DNA from: Aurantimicrobium minutum
GTDB taxonomy: Bacteria > Actinomycetota > Actinomycetes > Actinomycetales > Microbacteriaceae
Assembly (NCBI RefSeq): GCF_029893825.1
Contig: NZ_JARXXV010000001.1
Span: 806,001 to 870,000 of the forward strand
Direction: 5' to 3'
DNA: 64,000 bases
Below, piece after piece: positions 50,245 through 59,210 of this stretch (position 1 is the first letter of the stretch; each line of letters starts with the position of its first letter). The position numbers were made by a program, and so were the translations under genes. The notes beneath the pieces are model-generated. The model ran no database searches. It worked only from the letters and a program-made list of their open reading frames with translations, and was not told where the DNA came from.

Positions 50245-50931
50245 ATGAGCCTGCCGCTACTTGAAGATGCCGAATCGCACCCCCACGTTGAGGTCAAACC
50301 TTCCTGGCGTGGCTGGATTCACACTGGCACTTTCCCGCTGGCTATCGCCGCCGGAATTGTGCTCATCGTCCTAGCTCACGGCCCTGCAGCAAAGTGGAGC
50401 TCGGCAGTCTTCATGGCAACCTCGATGTTGCTCTTTGGTATTTCTGCGCTCTATCACCGCTTCAACTGGAAGCCGAAAACCAAGGTGATGCTCAAGCGTT
50501 TTGATCACGCCAACATTTTCTTGCTCATTGCCGGTACTTACACGCCTTTGGCGGTGCTGGCGCTGCCACCTGGCAAAGGTATTCCTCTGCTGTTTATGGT
50601 GTGGAGCGGTGCTCTTCTGGGCATCTTCTTTAGGGTGTTCTGGGTGCACGCACCCCGCTGGCTCTATGTTGCGCTGTACATCCTTTTGGGCTGGGCCGCG
50701 ATGATGTACATCGTTGACCTGTTCCAGGCCAACGCCGCCATGATGGTGCTCGTTGTGGTCGGTGGACTTGCCTACACCGCCGGTGCCATCATCTATGCAC
50801 TCAAGAAGCCCAACCCCATTCCTGGAGTTTTTGGCTTCCACGAAATCTTCCACACACTCACCGTGGTCGCATTTATGTGCCACTGGACGGCAATCTTGCT
50901 GATTGCTCTCAACCCTGCGTATAACGCCTAA
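50245..50931 (+). CDS. trhA: TrhA/hemolysin III family membrane protein (PAQR)
   Basis: Seven-helix membrane protein of 228 residues of the PAQR/hemolysin III family, linked in E. coli to membrane energy homeostasis. The conserved metal-site residues are in the first part (SALYHRFNW with Ser and His) and at the end (FGFHEIFHTLTVVAFMCHW with the two His of the HxxxH motif). The DHANIFLLIAGTYTP stretch is the family signature. It is convergent with the TipAS-domain gene, overlapping it by four bases at the stop codons. Confidence 0.88.
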   Translation: MSLPLLEDAESHPHVEVKPSWRGWIHTGTFPLAIAAGIVLIVLAHGPAAKWSSAVFMATSMLLFGISALYHRFNWKPKTKVMLKRFDHANIFLLIAGTYTPLAVLALPPGKGIPLLFMVWSGALLGIFFRVFWVHAPRWLYVALYILLGWAAMMYIVDLFQANAAMMVLVVVGGLAYTAGAIIYALKKPNPIPGVFGFHEIFHTLTVVAFMCHWTAILLIALNPAYNA

Positions 50932-51266
50932 AGGTTCTGATCTGCCCAGATCACTATCGCGTCGTAGTGATACTTTCCTAAGCCTTCGGCGATGCCCTCA
51001 TAGGTGTCCCGATAGGGCGAAGGCATGATGTAGCTCAAGGCGAGGTTCTTATATGCCTCGCGCGTGGGCTTCCAGAATTGGGAACAAAACTCGTAGTGCG
51101 CTCGAACTGCTTCCTGCACTGACTCGGCACGAGCTGGCAAGCCCTCAGCCATTGCCGCAACGAATTGCTGAGTAATCGCATCAAAGGCAGCAGTGAACTG
51201 CTCGTTCTGTTCCTTCGAGTAGTCGTTGGCGTATTGCTCGGAATACATTCCGAATTGCTGCGACAC
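50928..51266 (-). CDS. stand-alone TipAS-type drug-binding domain protein
   Basis: Protein of 112 residues resembling the TipAS antibiotic-recognition domain: QYANDYSKEQNEQFTAAFDAI, then AVRAHYEFCSQFWKPTREAYKNLALSYIMPSPYRDTYEGIAEGLGKYHYDAIVIWADQNL. TipAS normally follows a MerR DNA-binding domain in TipAL and binds thiopeptide antibiotics. Here no DNA-binding part is present, so it may sequester a ligand, as the short TipAS product does in Streptomyces. The match is by pattern and moderately certain. It overlaps trhA tail to tail and lies six bases past the end of a small membrane-protein gene. Confidence 0.65.
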   Translation of the reverse strand: MSQQFGMYSEQYANDYSKEQNEQFTAAFDAITQQFVAAMAEGLPARAESVQEAVRAHYEFCSQFWKPTREAYKNLALSYIMPSPYRDTYEGIAEGLGKYHYDAIVIWADQNL

Positions 51267-51272
51267 CGTGAT

Positions 51273-51479
51273 CTACTTCTGAGACTCAGCAGTGCCTTCT
51301 GCAGCCTGCTCGGCATCGAGCTTTGCCTGAATATCTGCACGCATGTTCACGCGGCGCATGCGACGAACCATGTCCAGCAGCAACAGCACTGTAATGACTC
51401 CCACAAAGGCAGTGGCAAAGAAACCGACAGCACCGGGGGAGACCAACTGTGGGTCAATGGTTTCTTCTGCAAAGAGCAC
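51273..51479 (-). CDS. small single-helix membrane protein
   Basis: Protein of 68 residues: a short acidic outer part (AEETIDPQLVSP), one membrane helix (GAVGFFATAFVGVITVLLLLDMV), a basic stretch (RRMRRVNMRADIQAK) and a charged C-terminal tail. Orientation with the basic part inside is expected. I do not recognise a function. GGAGGAACC precedes the ATG at about ten bases. It is divergent from the DUF4307 gene and followed by the TipAS-type gene. Confidence 0.65.
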   Translation of the reverse strand: MLFAEETIDPQLVSPGAVGFFATAFVGVITVLLLLDMVRRMRRVNMRADIQAKLDAEQAAEGTAESQK

Positions 51480-51574
51480 GGTTCCTCCGAGGGGTTTCTA
51501 GCTAATAGCCTTATTAAAAGCGTACTGCTGAAACCTGAAAGTCTTTCTCAGTATGTTCCACCCCAAGGAGTCTG

Positions 51575-51982
51575 ATGAGCACCGAGAACACCCTCGCTGA
51601 TCGCTATGGTCGATCCGCGAATCCTCGCGGCCCGATGAGGCGCAACCTCAACGTGATTATTCCCTCGATCGTCATCATTATTGGGCTCGTGATCTGGGGT
51701 GCAAGTACCGACGTGTTGGGCTTTGGCCCCCAAGCAGAGGTTCGTGACCTCGGTTATAGCAATCTGACTGACTCCAGTGTCACCGTGAAATTCGAATTGA
51801 CAGCAACACCAGGGCGTGAAGTTGCCTGTGCTGTGCAAGCACAGAACACTGCCTTTGCGATTGTTGGTTGGAAGGTATTTGTTTACCCTCCCTCAACACA
51901 GCGCATCCGTGACATAGAGGAGACCATCAAGACTTCTCAACCGGCCACCACCGGTTTGGTCTACCAATGTTGGCTCACCTAG
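51575..51982 (+). CDS. DUF4307 membrane protein
   Basis: Actinobacterial DUF4307 protein of 135 residues: N-terminal ADRYGR motif typical of the family, a membrane helix (NVIIPSIVIIIGLVIWGAST), and an outer beta-rich domain of about 85 residues with two Cys (VACAVQAQ and YQCWLT) that could form a disulphide. No function is known. It precedes greA by ten bases, the same neighbourhood seen in many actinobacteria, and is likely co-transcribed with it. Confidence 0.83.
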   Translation: MSTENTLADRYGRSANPRGPMRRNLNVIIPSIVIIIGLVIWGASTDVLGFGPQAEVRDLGYSNLTDSSVTVKFELTATPGREVACAVQAQNTAFAIVGWKVFVYPPSTQRIRDIEETIKTSQPATTGLVYQCWLT

Positions 51983-51992
51983 GCTAAAACCT

Positions 51993-52484
51993 ATGGCTAG
52001 CGAAGAAATCAAAGAAACATGGCTTACTCAAGAGGCGTATGACCGCCTCAAGGGAGAACTCGACACCCTGTCCACCACAGGCCGTGAAGAGATTGCCAAA
52101 CGTATTGAAGCTGCCCGTGAAGAGGGTGACCTCAAAGAGAACGGTGGCTACCACGCCGCTAAGGACGAGCAGGGCAAGATCGAGGCACGTATTCGCACCC
52201 TCACCGCACTGCTCAAAGACGTTAAGGTGGGCGAAGCTCCCGAAAGCTCTGGCGTCGTCGAAACTGGCACAGTCATCACCGCCACCATTGCTGGCGATGA
52301 AGCAACCTTCCTCCTGGGTAATCGCGAGATTGCCGCTGGCACTGACTACACCGTCTACAGCGAGTCCAGCCCCATGGGTGCTGCCATCCTGGGCCTGAAG
52401 GTTGGAGAGAAGAGCACCTTCACTGCACCTAACGGTAAAGACATTGAAGTTGAGGTCATCAACGTGGCCACCTTCACTGGCTAA
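51993..52484 (+). CDS. greA: transcription elongation factor GreA
   Basis: GreA of 163 residues that rescues backtracked RNA polymerase by stimulating transcript cleavage. The N-terminal coiled coil (residues about 10-80) contains the tip acidic pair in AREEGDLKENGGYHAAKDEQ. The C-terminal FKBP-like domain runs from about residue 85 and ends in the conserved APNGKDIEVEVINV. Length is standard (158-165). It is followed by a strong terminator shared with the threonine dehydratase gene. Confidence 0.95.
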   Translation: MASEEIKETWLTQEAYDRLKGELDTLSTTGREEIAKRIEAAREEGDLKENGGYHAAKDEQGKIEARIRTLTALLKDVKVGEAPESSGVVETGTVITATIAGDEATFLLGNREIAAGTDYTVYSESSPMGAAILGLKVGEKSTFTAPNGKDIEVEVINVATFTG

Positions 52485-52501
52485 GAACGACTTAAATGAG
52501 A

Positions 52502-52530
52502 TAACGCCTCCTGAGATTCAGGAGGCGTTA
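52502..52530. terminator. bidirectional terminator between greA and ilvA
   Basis: Thirteen-base perfect arms TAACGCCTCCTGA (52502-52514) and its complement (52518-52530) with a three-base loop, followed by TTCGTT on the plus strand and by TCTCATTT on the minus strand. It lies between convergent genes. Confidence 0.85.
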
Positions 52531-52541
52531 TTCGTTAAGAC

Positions 52542-53786
52542 TTAGATGTCATCGCTGATGCGAACCTTGTAGCCCTCATCACGCAGTGCCTTGACGACCT
52601 GCTTACGGTGTTCCTTGCCACGGGTTTCTATGTGGAGTTCGAGCTCCACTTCGCTGATCTGCAGTCCACGTCCGTGGCGGGTGTGCAGTACCTCAACCAC
52701 ATTGGCATTTTGTTCCGAAACAATTTCGGCGGTGCGAGCTAACTGACCTGGACGGTCAGGAAGCATCACGCGTAGCTTGAGATAGCGCTCAGAAGCAGCA
52801 AGGCCGTGGCCCACGATGCGCTGCAGAAGCAGTGGGTCAATGTTTCCACCCGAGAGAATGGCAACAGTCTTTCCACTCTTCTTGATCTTCTTTGCCATGA
52901 TGGCGGCAACGCCCACAGCACCGGCAGGTTCAACCACCAGTTTTGCGCGCTCGAGCAACATCACCAGTGCGCGAGCGGTGTCATCGTCAGAGACGGTGAC
53001 AACTTCATCTACGGTGTCCTTGATGATGTCGAAGTTCAACGTTCCGGGGCGGGCAACGGCAATACCGTCACAGATGGTGGGGTTGACCTCCACCGTGACG
53101 GGCTCTTTGGCCTCTAAAGAGGGTGGGTAGGCAGCGGCGTTTTCTGCCTGCACTCCTATGATGCGCACGGTGCGACCCAGAGTAGCCGCCTTTTGCTTCA
53201 CAGCAGAAGCCACACCCGAGATCAATCCACCGCCACCAATGGGAACAATAATGGTGTCCACATCGGGAACCTCTTCGAGGATTTCTAATCCAAGTGTTCC
53301 TTGACCAATCACGACATCTTCGTGGTCAAAAGGTGCAATGAAGATTCCACCGGTTTCAGCAGCAAAGTCTTTTGCTGCCTTGAGCGACTCGTTGAAGATG
53401 TTTCCAGTCAAGACAACTTCAGCACCGTATTCACGTGTGGCTTCCAGCTTGGGAAGAGCAACACCCAGGGGCATAAAGATGGTGGCTTTGATTCCGAGTT
53501 CGCGAGCAGCAAGGGCAACACCTTGAGCATGGTTACCTGCTGAGGCAGCAATGACACCCTTGGCCCGCTCTTCGGGGCTCAGCTGCGACAGGCGGTTATA
53601 GGCACCGCGAAGTTTGTAACTTCCCGTGCGCTGCAAGTTCTCACATTTGAGGAAAACATCCGAGCCCAGAACACCACTCAAATAGCGTGAGGTCTCCATC
53701 GGAGTGGACTGTGCAACCATGGCCACCGTCGCACGCGCAGCGTCAAACTGAGCAAGAGTGGGGCCAGCGAGGTGCTTCGAGGTCAT
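52542..53786 (-). CDS. ilvA: threonine ammonia-lyase with C-terminal ACT domain
   Basis: PLP-dependent threonine dehydratase of 414 residues that makes 2-oxobutyrate for isoleucine synthesis or for threonine breakdown. The PLP lysine is in RTGSYKLRGAYN, the Gly loop is PIGGGGLISG, and the last 80 residues form one ACT domain (LRVMLPDRPGQLARTAEIV) for feedback control. This single-ACT form is the usual actinobacterial type. The ATG at 53786 is preferred to a TTG two codons earlier. It is convergent with greA and lies downstream of htpX and lemA on the same strand. Confidence 0.9.
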   Translation of the reverse strand: MTSKHLAGPTLAQFDAARATVAMVAQSTPMETSRYLSGVLGSDVFLKCENLQRTGSYKLRGAYNRLSQLSPEERAKGVIAASAGNHAQGVALAARELGIKATIFMPLGVALPKLEATREYGAEVVLTGNIFNESLKAAKDFAAETGGIFIAPFDHEDVVIGQGTLGLEILEEVPDVDTIIVPIGGGGLISGVASAVKQKAATLGRTVRIIGVQAENAAAYPPSLEAKEPVTVEVNPTICDGIAVARPGTLNFDIIKDTVDEVVTVSDDDTARALVMLLERAKLVVEPAGAVGVAAIMAKKIKKSGKTVAILSGGNIDPLLLQRIVGHGLAASERYLKLRVMLPDRPGQLARTAEIVSEQNANVVEVLHTRHGRGLQISEVELELHIETRGKEHRKQVVKALRDEGYKVRISDDI

Positions 53787-53813
53787 AACCAAATCTTAGG
53801 GCAGTGGAGCAGC

Positions 53814-54701
53814 TTAGAACTTGCCACCCATTTCGTGGAGACGCTCAATACGCTCCGCGATAGGTGGGTGGGTGGAGAGTAGGCGTTCAGCAAGGCCCGG
53901 CTTTTCAGGGTCGGCAATCCACATGTGGGCCATGCTGGAACTTTGTTTCTGCAAGGGACGCCCATAGGCAGCCAGCTTCTGCAGTGCACTGGCGAGTGCT
54001 TCGGGGTGGCGAGTGGTGAGAGCACCGGTGGCATCAGCGAGATATTCACGCTGGCGGGAAATAGCCAGCTGAACCATGGTTGCCACCAGGGGCGCAATGA
54101 TCATTGCCAATAGGCCAAAAATCATCACAACCGGGTTGCCACCATTACCGTTGTCGTCGCGGCGGTTGCCGGCAAAGAATGACATCCGCACGAGCATGTC
54201 TGCCAGGAAACCGACGGCGACAACCAAGCCAAAGACAATCATTGAGACGCGGATGTCGTAGTTGCGCACATGGCCTAGCTCGTGCGCCATGACACCTTCT
54301 AGCTCCGCGTCATCCATGAGGTCTAACAAACCAGAAGTTGCCGCAACGGCTGCGTGCTGGGGGTCCCGTCCGGTAGCAAAAGCATTCGGCGCCTGGTCGT
54401 TGATGATGTACACCCTGGGCATGGGGGTGCCGGTCGCGATGCACAAGTTCTCGATAATGCGAAAGAAGCGAGGGTTATCTGACTTCTGAATCTCGATAGC
54501 TCCGGCCATCGAGAGAGCTTGCGAGCTCGCGAGGTAGTACTGGAAGAAGGCATAGGCGGCGGCAATAACCACCGTGAAGATGGCGATATTGATATCGCCA
54601 TACATATAGGCGGCGAACCAGCCCAGACCGCCAATAATCACCAAAAACACCAGCATTATGAAGACGGTGTTGCGCTTATTCGCAGCTATTGCGGAATACA
54701 T
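53814..54701 (-). CDS. htpX: HtpX-type M48 membrane metalloprotease
   Basis: Membrane zinc protease of 295 residues for membrane-protein quality control. Two N-terminal membrane segments lead to a cytosolic catalytic domain with HELGH at residues 140-144 (two zinc His and the catalytic Glu). Another pair of hydrophobic segments follows, then the third zinc ligand Glu in the REYLADATGA region. The C-terminal LLSTHPPIAERIERLHEM motif is diagnostic of HtpX. It is encoded directly after lemA on the same strand, a common pairing. Confidence 0.92.
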   Translation of the reverse strand: MYSAIAANKRNTVFIMLVFLVIIGGLGWFAAYMYGDINIAIFTVVIAAAYAFFQYYLASSQALSMAGAIEIQKSDNPRFFRIIENLCIATGTPMPRVYIINDQAPNAFATGRDPQHAAVAATSGLLDLMDDAELEGVMAHELGHVRNYDIRVSMIVFGLVVAVGFLADMLVRMSFFAGNRRDDNGNGGNPVVMIFGLLAMIIAPLVATMVQLAISRQREYLADATGALTTRHPEALASALQKLAAYGRPLQKQSSSMAHMWIADPEKPGLAERLLSTHPPIAERIERLHEMGGKF

Positions 54702-54728
54702 GGAGCAAGAGCTCTTTCTAAACGATGG

Positions 54729-55298
54729 TTAGAACTGAATGCGGGGAGGCTCAGCAATTGCTGCTGCGTCTGCCACATCGAAGAAGTCGCGCTTGCCGAA
54801 CTTCAGCTTGTTTGCCCACATGTTGTTGGGGAAGGTGAGGATCTTGGTGTTGAACTCACGCACTCCACCGTTGTAAAAGCGACGAGCTGCCTGAATCTTG
54901 TCTTCGGTGTCGACCAGTTCTCCCTGGAGCTGGAGGAAGTTCTCACTAGCGTGTAGCTGAGGGTATGCCTCGGCAACGGCAAAGATGCTCTTCAGTGCAG
55001 CCTGCATGTGGCCTTCAGCCTCTGCAGCGGCTGCAGGTGTCGTTGCCGAAAGAGTTTCAGCACGTGCCTTGGTAACTGCTTCAAAGACTCCCTTTTCGTG
55101 AGCAGCATATCCCTTGACCGTCTCAATCAGGTTGGGGATCAAATCCGCTCGACGCTTGAGCTGAACGGTGATGTCACTCCACGCTTCATCAACTCGCACA
55201 TTGAGGGTGACGAGTGAGTTGTAGGTCGACCAGAGGTAGATACCAACAATGACAGCGAGGACGACAACGATGCCGAGCAGGGGAAGCAAGAAATCCAT
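54729..55298 (-). CDS. lemA: LemA family protein
   Basis: LemA protein of 189 residues: one N-terminal membrane helix (LLPLLGIVVVLAVIVGIYLW) followed by an alpha-helical bundle with the family signatures YNSLVTLNVRVDEAWSDITVQLKRRADLIPNLIETVKGYAAHE and ARRFYNGGVREFNTKILTFPNN. The C-terminal end (KRDFFDVADAAAIAEPPRIQF) is also typical. Function is not settled; it is often beside htpX, as here with a 27-base gap, and thought to act at the envelope. Confidence 0.92.
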   Translation of the reverse strand: MDFLLPLLGIVVVLAVIVGIYLWSTYNSLVTLNVRVDEAWSDITVQLKRRADLIPNLIETVKGYAAHEKGVFEAVTKARAETLSATTPAAAAEAEGHMQAALKSIFAVAEAYPQLHASENFLQLQGELVDTEDKIQAARRFYNGGVREFNTKILTFPNNMWANKLKFGKRDFFDVADAAAIAEPPRIQF

Positions 55299-55394
55299 GC
55301 CTCAATAGTACGGCGAGAAAGCTGGATGTCTGCCGGGAGAATCATGAAGATTTTTCCCCACAACGCTGTGAAAATATCTCACTAGGCTGGAGTA

Positions 55395-56675
55395 ATGTCT
55401 TCTCCGCGAACACGCCTGATTCATCCTGCGTGGATAGTGGCAGCGGTGGGCTTCCTCGCACTTGTGGGGGCGGCAGGATTCCGTTCTGCACCGGGCGTCA
55501 TGATGATCCCCCTCGAAGAGGAATTCGGCTGGGGAAGCGCAACTATTTCGCTTGCTATTTCCATCAACATTTTGCTTTTTGGACTAACTGCTCCCTTCGC
55601 GGCAGCACTGATGAGCCGCTTTGGCCTGCGAAAAGTCACCACAACTGCCCTTCTTCTCATCTCTGCGGGTAGCGCTCTGAGCATCTTCGTGACAACCCCC
55701 TTCATGTTGATTCTCACCTGGGGAATCCTGATCGGCTTGGGTTCAGGCTCTATGGCTTTGGTATTTGCTGCCACGATTACGAACACCTGGTTTTATGCCC
55801 GTCGTGGCCTCGTCTCGGGTGTGCTTTCTGCTGGAAGCGCCACTGGCCAATTGATATTCCTTCCTGTGATGGCAGGTCTTGTCACTACTTCAGGCTGGCG
55901 CGCAGCTTCCCTGGTGATTGCTGGTGCTGCGCTTGCAGTGGTTCCGTTGATTCTGCTCTTCATGAGGAATTCTCCAGCGGACATAGGCGTTCGACGATTT
56001 GGAGAAAGCGAGAAGGTGGCAGCTCAAGTAGCCGCAGAGAACGCTGCTGCTGCACCAGCGGGCAATCCCGCCAGATACGCTCTGACAACTCTTCGCGAGG
56101 CTGCACGAACAAAAACCTTCTGGGCTTTGGCAATCGGTTTTGCAATCTGTGGTGCAACAACCAATGGCCTCATCGGCGTCCACTTCATTCCATCCGCCCA
56201 TGACCATGGCATGCCAGAAACTACTGCAGCAGGCTTATTAGCGGCAGTGGGCATATTCGACATTATGGGCACCGTTGCTTCCGGTTGGTTAACTGACCGC
56301 GTGAATCCGCGCATACTGTTGGGAATTTACTACTTCGGTCGGGGTATCTCCTTGATGCTTCTGCCCGTATTACTGTCGGCAACCATCCATCCCAGCCTGA
56401 TCGTCTTCATCGTGATTTATGGTCTGGATTGGGTTGCCACCGTTCCGCCAACCATTGCTATCTGCAACGAAGTCTTTGGTAAGAAGGGGCCGATTGTTTT
56501 CGGCTGGGTATTTGCATCCCACCAAGTTGGGGCCTCTATTGCGGCGGTTGTTGCCGGCATCATTCGGGACCAGACTGGTGAATACACGTATGCGTGGTTC
56601 GGCGCAGCTACGCTGTGTGCCGTTGCCGCATGGATTAGCTTCCGCATTCGTAAGACGCCCACCGCAGTCTCCTAA
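55395..56675 (+). CDS. major facilitator superfamily transporter
   Basis: MFS carrier of 426 residues with about 12 membrane segments in two halves, joined by a central loop rich in Ala and charged residues (SEKVAAQVAAENAAAAPAGNPARYALTTLREAARTKTFW). The pattern, with EEEFGWGSATISLAIS near the start, resembles the oxalate/formate antiporter and monocarboxylate branch. The substrate is unknown; a small organic acid is plausible. It stands alone between lemA (divergent) and the amylosucrase gene (same strand, 110-base gap), so links to aromatic uptake are not supported by position. Confidence 0.83.
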   Translation: MSSPRTRLIHPAWIVAAVGFLALVGAAGFRSAPGVMMIPLEEEFGWGSATISLAISINILLFGLTAPFAAALMSRFGLRKVTTTALLLISAGSALSIFVTTPFMLILTWGILIGLGSGSMALVFAATITNTWFYARRGLVSGVLSAGSATGQLIFLPVMAGLVTTSGWRAASLVIAGAALAVVPLILLFMRNSPADIGVRRFGESEKVAAQVAAENAAAAPAGNPARYALTTLREAARTKTFWALAIGFAICGATTNGLIGVHFIPSAHDHGMPETTAAGLLAAVGIFDIMGTVASGWLTDRVNPRILLGIYYFGRGISLMLLPVLLSATIHPSLIVFIVIYGLDWVATVPPTIAICNEVFGKKGPIVFGWVFASHQVGASIAAVVAGIIRDQTGEYTYAWFGAATLCAVAAWISFRIRKTPTAVS

Positions 56676-56740
56676 CTACCCTTAGGTCACAATTCGTGAA
56701 AGTGGTTCCGTGGGCTCCTCAGCAGGCATAAACTTTTCTC

Positions 56741-56764
56741 AACCTGTTATGAGACGGACAGGTT
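56741..56764. promoter_or_regulatory. inverted repeat before the amylosucrase-like gene
   Basis: AACCTGT (56741-56747) and ACAGGTT (56758-56764), perfect seven-base arms with a ten-base spacer, 21 bases before the ATG. Candidate operator or leader hairpin. Confidence 0.4.
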
Positions 56765-56785
56765 AGAGACAATGGAGTCCCTCCC

Positions 56786-58714
56786 ATGCACGACATTTTC
56801 CCCCTTGTCGACGCTGCACGCGTGCAGCTCCAAAGACTCGTAGGTACCAGTACTCGTGGTGCCCAGGATCTACTCGACCGATTCGATCGCTGGGGTGGCG
56901 ACCTGGTTGAAGCGCTCGCTGAGATATATCCCATCGAAACGGTTCTGCCAGCTCTGATTGAGGTAATGGCCTCAGCTCATGCCCAGCGCGATGAAGCACT
57001 ACAACAGCGCGACCGCGAGCGCGTACTGGAGCAGGACTGGTTCCAAAGCCCCGACACCATCGGCTATGTTGCCTATGCTGACTTGTTTGCCAAAAACCTC
57101 AAGGGAATCACCAAGAGAATCCCCTATCTAGAGAACCTCGGCATTACCTATCTCCACCTGCTTCCTATTCTGAAGCCCCGCCCCGGCGCGAACGATGGTG
57201 GTTATGCGGTCATGGATTACCGCGCCCTCCGCGATGACCTCGGCTCTATGAAGGAGCTGCGCTCCACTGCGGACAAGTTGCATGACTCAGGTATTTCGCT
57301 CACTTTGGACTTGGTTCTCAATCACGTGGCGCAAGAACACGAGTGGGCGGAAAAAGCCCGCTCGGGTGATGCTGCATATCGAGAGTATTTCTATGTCTAT
57401 CCCGACCGAACCATCCCTGATGAATATGAGAAGAGCCTGCTTGAAGTCTTCCCAGACTTCGCGCCCGGCAACTTCACGTGGGACGAAGAGCTTAAGGGCT
57501 GGGTCTGGACCACCTTCAACTCCTACCAATGGGATGTGAACTGGTCAAACCCTGCCGTGTTCTGCGAATACGCCGACATCATTGCCAACCTGGCCAACCA
57601 CGGCGTTGACTGCATCCGCCTAGATGCCATTGCATTTATGTGGAAGCGCATGGGAACTATTTGTCAGGGCGAGCCAGAAGTTCACGTCATTACCCAGGCA
57701 CTGCGCGCGTTCACCAAGATCTTCTCCCCTGCCATGATCTTCAAGGCGGAGGCCATCGTGGGCCCTGCTCAGGTTGGTGCCTACTTCGGTGAAGGTAAAC
57801 ATGCTGGCAAGGTTTCTGATCTGGCGTATCACAACAGTTTGATGGTGCAGATTTGGTCAGCCATCGCGGCCAAAGATGCCACTCTGATGGTTCACACCAT
57901 GTCCCGGTTCCAGGGTTTACCTTCCACCACCGCGTGGGGTGTCTATCTTCGTTGCCACGACGATATCGGCTGGGCAATCGATGACACCGATGCCCATGAA
58001 GTCGGACTCAACGGTCACGACCACCGCATGTTCCTAGCTGAGTACTTTGAGGGCAGCTTCTATGGCTCTCTGGCTACGGGTGAGCCCTTCATGCCAGACC
58101 CTGTAAGCGGTGAGCGTCGCACCTCGGGTACGGGCGCCAGCCTGGCGGGTATTGAAAAAGCAATCAAGCTCAAGAATGAGAAGTTTCTGGGCCTAGCCAT
58201 CGAGCGTTACCTCTGCGCTTACACAATGGTCTTTGGCTTTGGCGGCATCCCCCTGCTCTACATGGGTGATGAAATCGGTTTGCTCAATGACCACAGCTAC
58301 CTCAAAGACGAGACCAAGGCAGAAGATAACCGCTGGTTACACCGACCCAAGATGAATTGGAAGGTTGCTGACGCCGCAGCTGCTGGCGAGCTCGATGACA
58401 AGCCTGCAGGTGTTATCTTCAACCGAATCAAACACGTCATTGAAGTTCGCAAGACGCTGCCCTCCCTTCACGCGGGCGTTGCCACGGTCGTGAAGAAGGG
58501 CACTGGTCAAGGCGTGGTGCTGTTTGAACGCACCCACCCTGCTGGGCGTCTCGTGGAGGTTTATAACCTCTCCGAATCAACCCGGTGGCTTGCCGCTAGT
58601 GAGCTTGGTGGATTACACGGCACTGTGACTGATCACCTCACTGGTCACAGCTTTGACCTAGGCGAGGGAATGCCGTTAGCGCCTTATGAAATGCGCTGGT
58701 TCACGCAAGGCTAG
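56786..58714 (+). CDS. amylosucrase/sucrose hydrolase-like GH13 enzyme
   Basis: Glycoside hydrolase family 13 protein of 642 residues, of the amylosucrase subfamily by its long helical N-terminal domain (residues about 1-90) and motifs. TLDLVLNHVAQEH, DCIRLDAIAFMWK with the nucleophile Asp, IFKAEAIVG with the acid/base Glu, and RCHDDIGWAID with the third Asp are all present. No signal peptide, so it works in the cytosol. It would split sucrose and either transfer glucose to a glucan or release it. Length is typical (about 630-650). The stop shares bases with the opposite gene's stop (CTAG). Confidence 0.87.
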   Translation: MHDIFPLVDAARVQLQRLVGTSTRGAQDLLDRFDRWGGDLVEALAEIYPIETVLPALIEVMASAHAQRDEALQQRDRERVLEQDWFQSPDTIGYVAYADLFAKNLKGITKRIPYLENLGITYLHLLPILKPRPGANDGGYAVMDYRALRDDLGSMKELRSTADKLHDSGISLTLDLVLNHVAQEHEWAEKARSGDAAYREYFYVYPDRTIPDEYEKSLLEVFPDFAPGNFTWDEELKGWVWTTFNSYQWDVNWSNPAVFCEYADIIANLANHGVDCIRLDAIAFMWKRMGTICQGEPEVHVITQALRAFTKIFSPAMIFKAEAIVGPAQVGAYFGEGKHAGKVSDLAYHNSLMVQIWSAIAAKDATLMVHTMSRFQGLPSTTAWGVYLRCHDDIGWAIDDTDAHEVGLNGHDHRMFLAEYFEGSFYGSLATGEPFMPDPVSGERRTSGTGASLAGIEKAIKLKNEKFLGLAIERYLCAYTMVFGFGGIPLLYMGDEIGLLNDHSYLKDETKAEDNRWLHRPKMNWKVADAAAAGELDDKPAGVIFNRIKHVIEVRKTLPSLHAGVATVVKKGTGQGVVLFERTHPAGRLVEVYNLSESTRWLAASELGGLHGTVTDHLTGHSFDLGEGMPLAPYEMRWFTQG

Positions 58715-59136
58715 TGAAGTTCCTCAGTAATTTCTGTGGTGTCTTCTGAGATCTCTTGAACATCGCTGCTGATTTCATCAACATCTTTTTCAAGATCTTT
58801 CAAGTTCATAAGTAAGTTCTTGATGGCCGCAATTTCTTGTGCATGTGATTCACGTGCCGCCTTTGCTAACTCGAACTCAGCAAGAGAAGCTTCGTGAGTC
58901 TCATCAATTTTCTGCTGGAGACCCTTTGATTGAACATCCTGGCCAACCATGATGATGGAGAGAAGCACGAGTTGCAGGAATGTCTGCGCTACCCAGGCAA
59001 CGATGATGATGGGATCTCCGGTGCTGAGAGCTGCCGGAAGGCTGATGAGGGCAATCCCCGCGAAGATATACGCACACCACATGGTTCCAACTGCGCTGGT
59101 AATGCGGGAGGCTAGCTTTTCATTGAACTGTTTCAT
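58711..59136 (-). CDS. two-helix membrane protein with C-terminal coiled coil
   Basis: Protein of 141 residues. Two membrane helices (WCAYIFAGIALISLPAAL and VAWVAQTFLQLVLLSIIMVG) are followed by a helical, charged region of about 75 residues (QQKIDETHEASLAEFELAKAARESH to EISEDTTEITEEL) that looks like a coiled coil. It is reminiscent of low-affinity iron permease-like or DUF1003-type small membrane proteins; I do not assign a function. Of ATG codons at 59142 and 59136, the latter has GGGGGA six bases before it. It ends overlapping the amylosucrase-like stop. Confidence 0.7.
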   Translation of the reverse strand: MKQFNEKLASRITSAVGTMWCAYIFAGIALISLPAALSTGDPIIIVAWVAQTFLQLVLLSIIMVGQDVQSKGLQQKIDETHEASLAEFELAKAARESHAQEIAAIKNLLMNLKDLEKDVDEISSDVQEISEDTTEITEELH

Positions 59137-59185
59137 GCCCATTCCCCCATTCAACCAGAGGAAACACTCTCAAAAGAGAAAAGAC

Positions 59186-59209
59186 GAGATAGAGATAGAG
59201 ATAGAGATA
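59186..59209. repeat. GAGATA hexanucleotide repeat, four copies
   Basis: Four perfect tandem copies of GAGATA, one base from the 3' end of the tRNA gene and 50 bases upstream of the membrane-protein start. Copy number could vary by slippage. Confidence 0.85.
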
Positions 59210-59210
59210 G

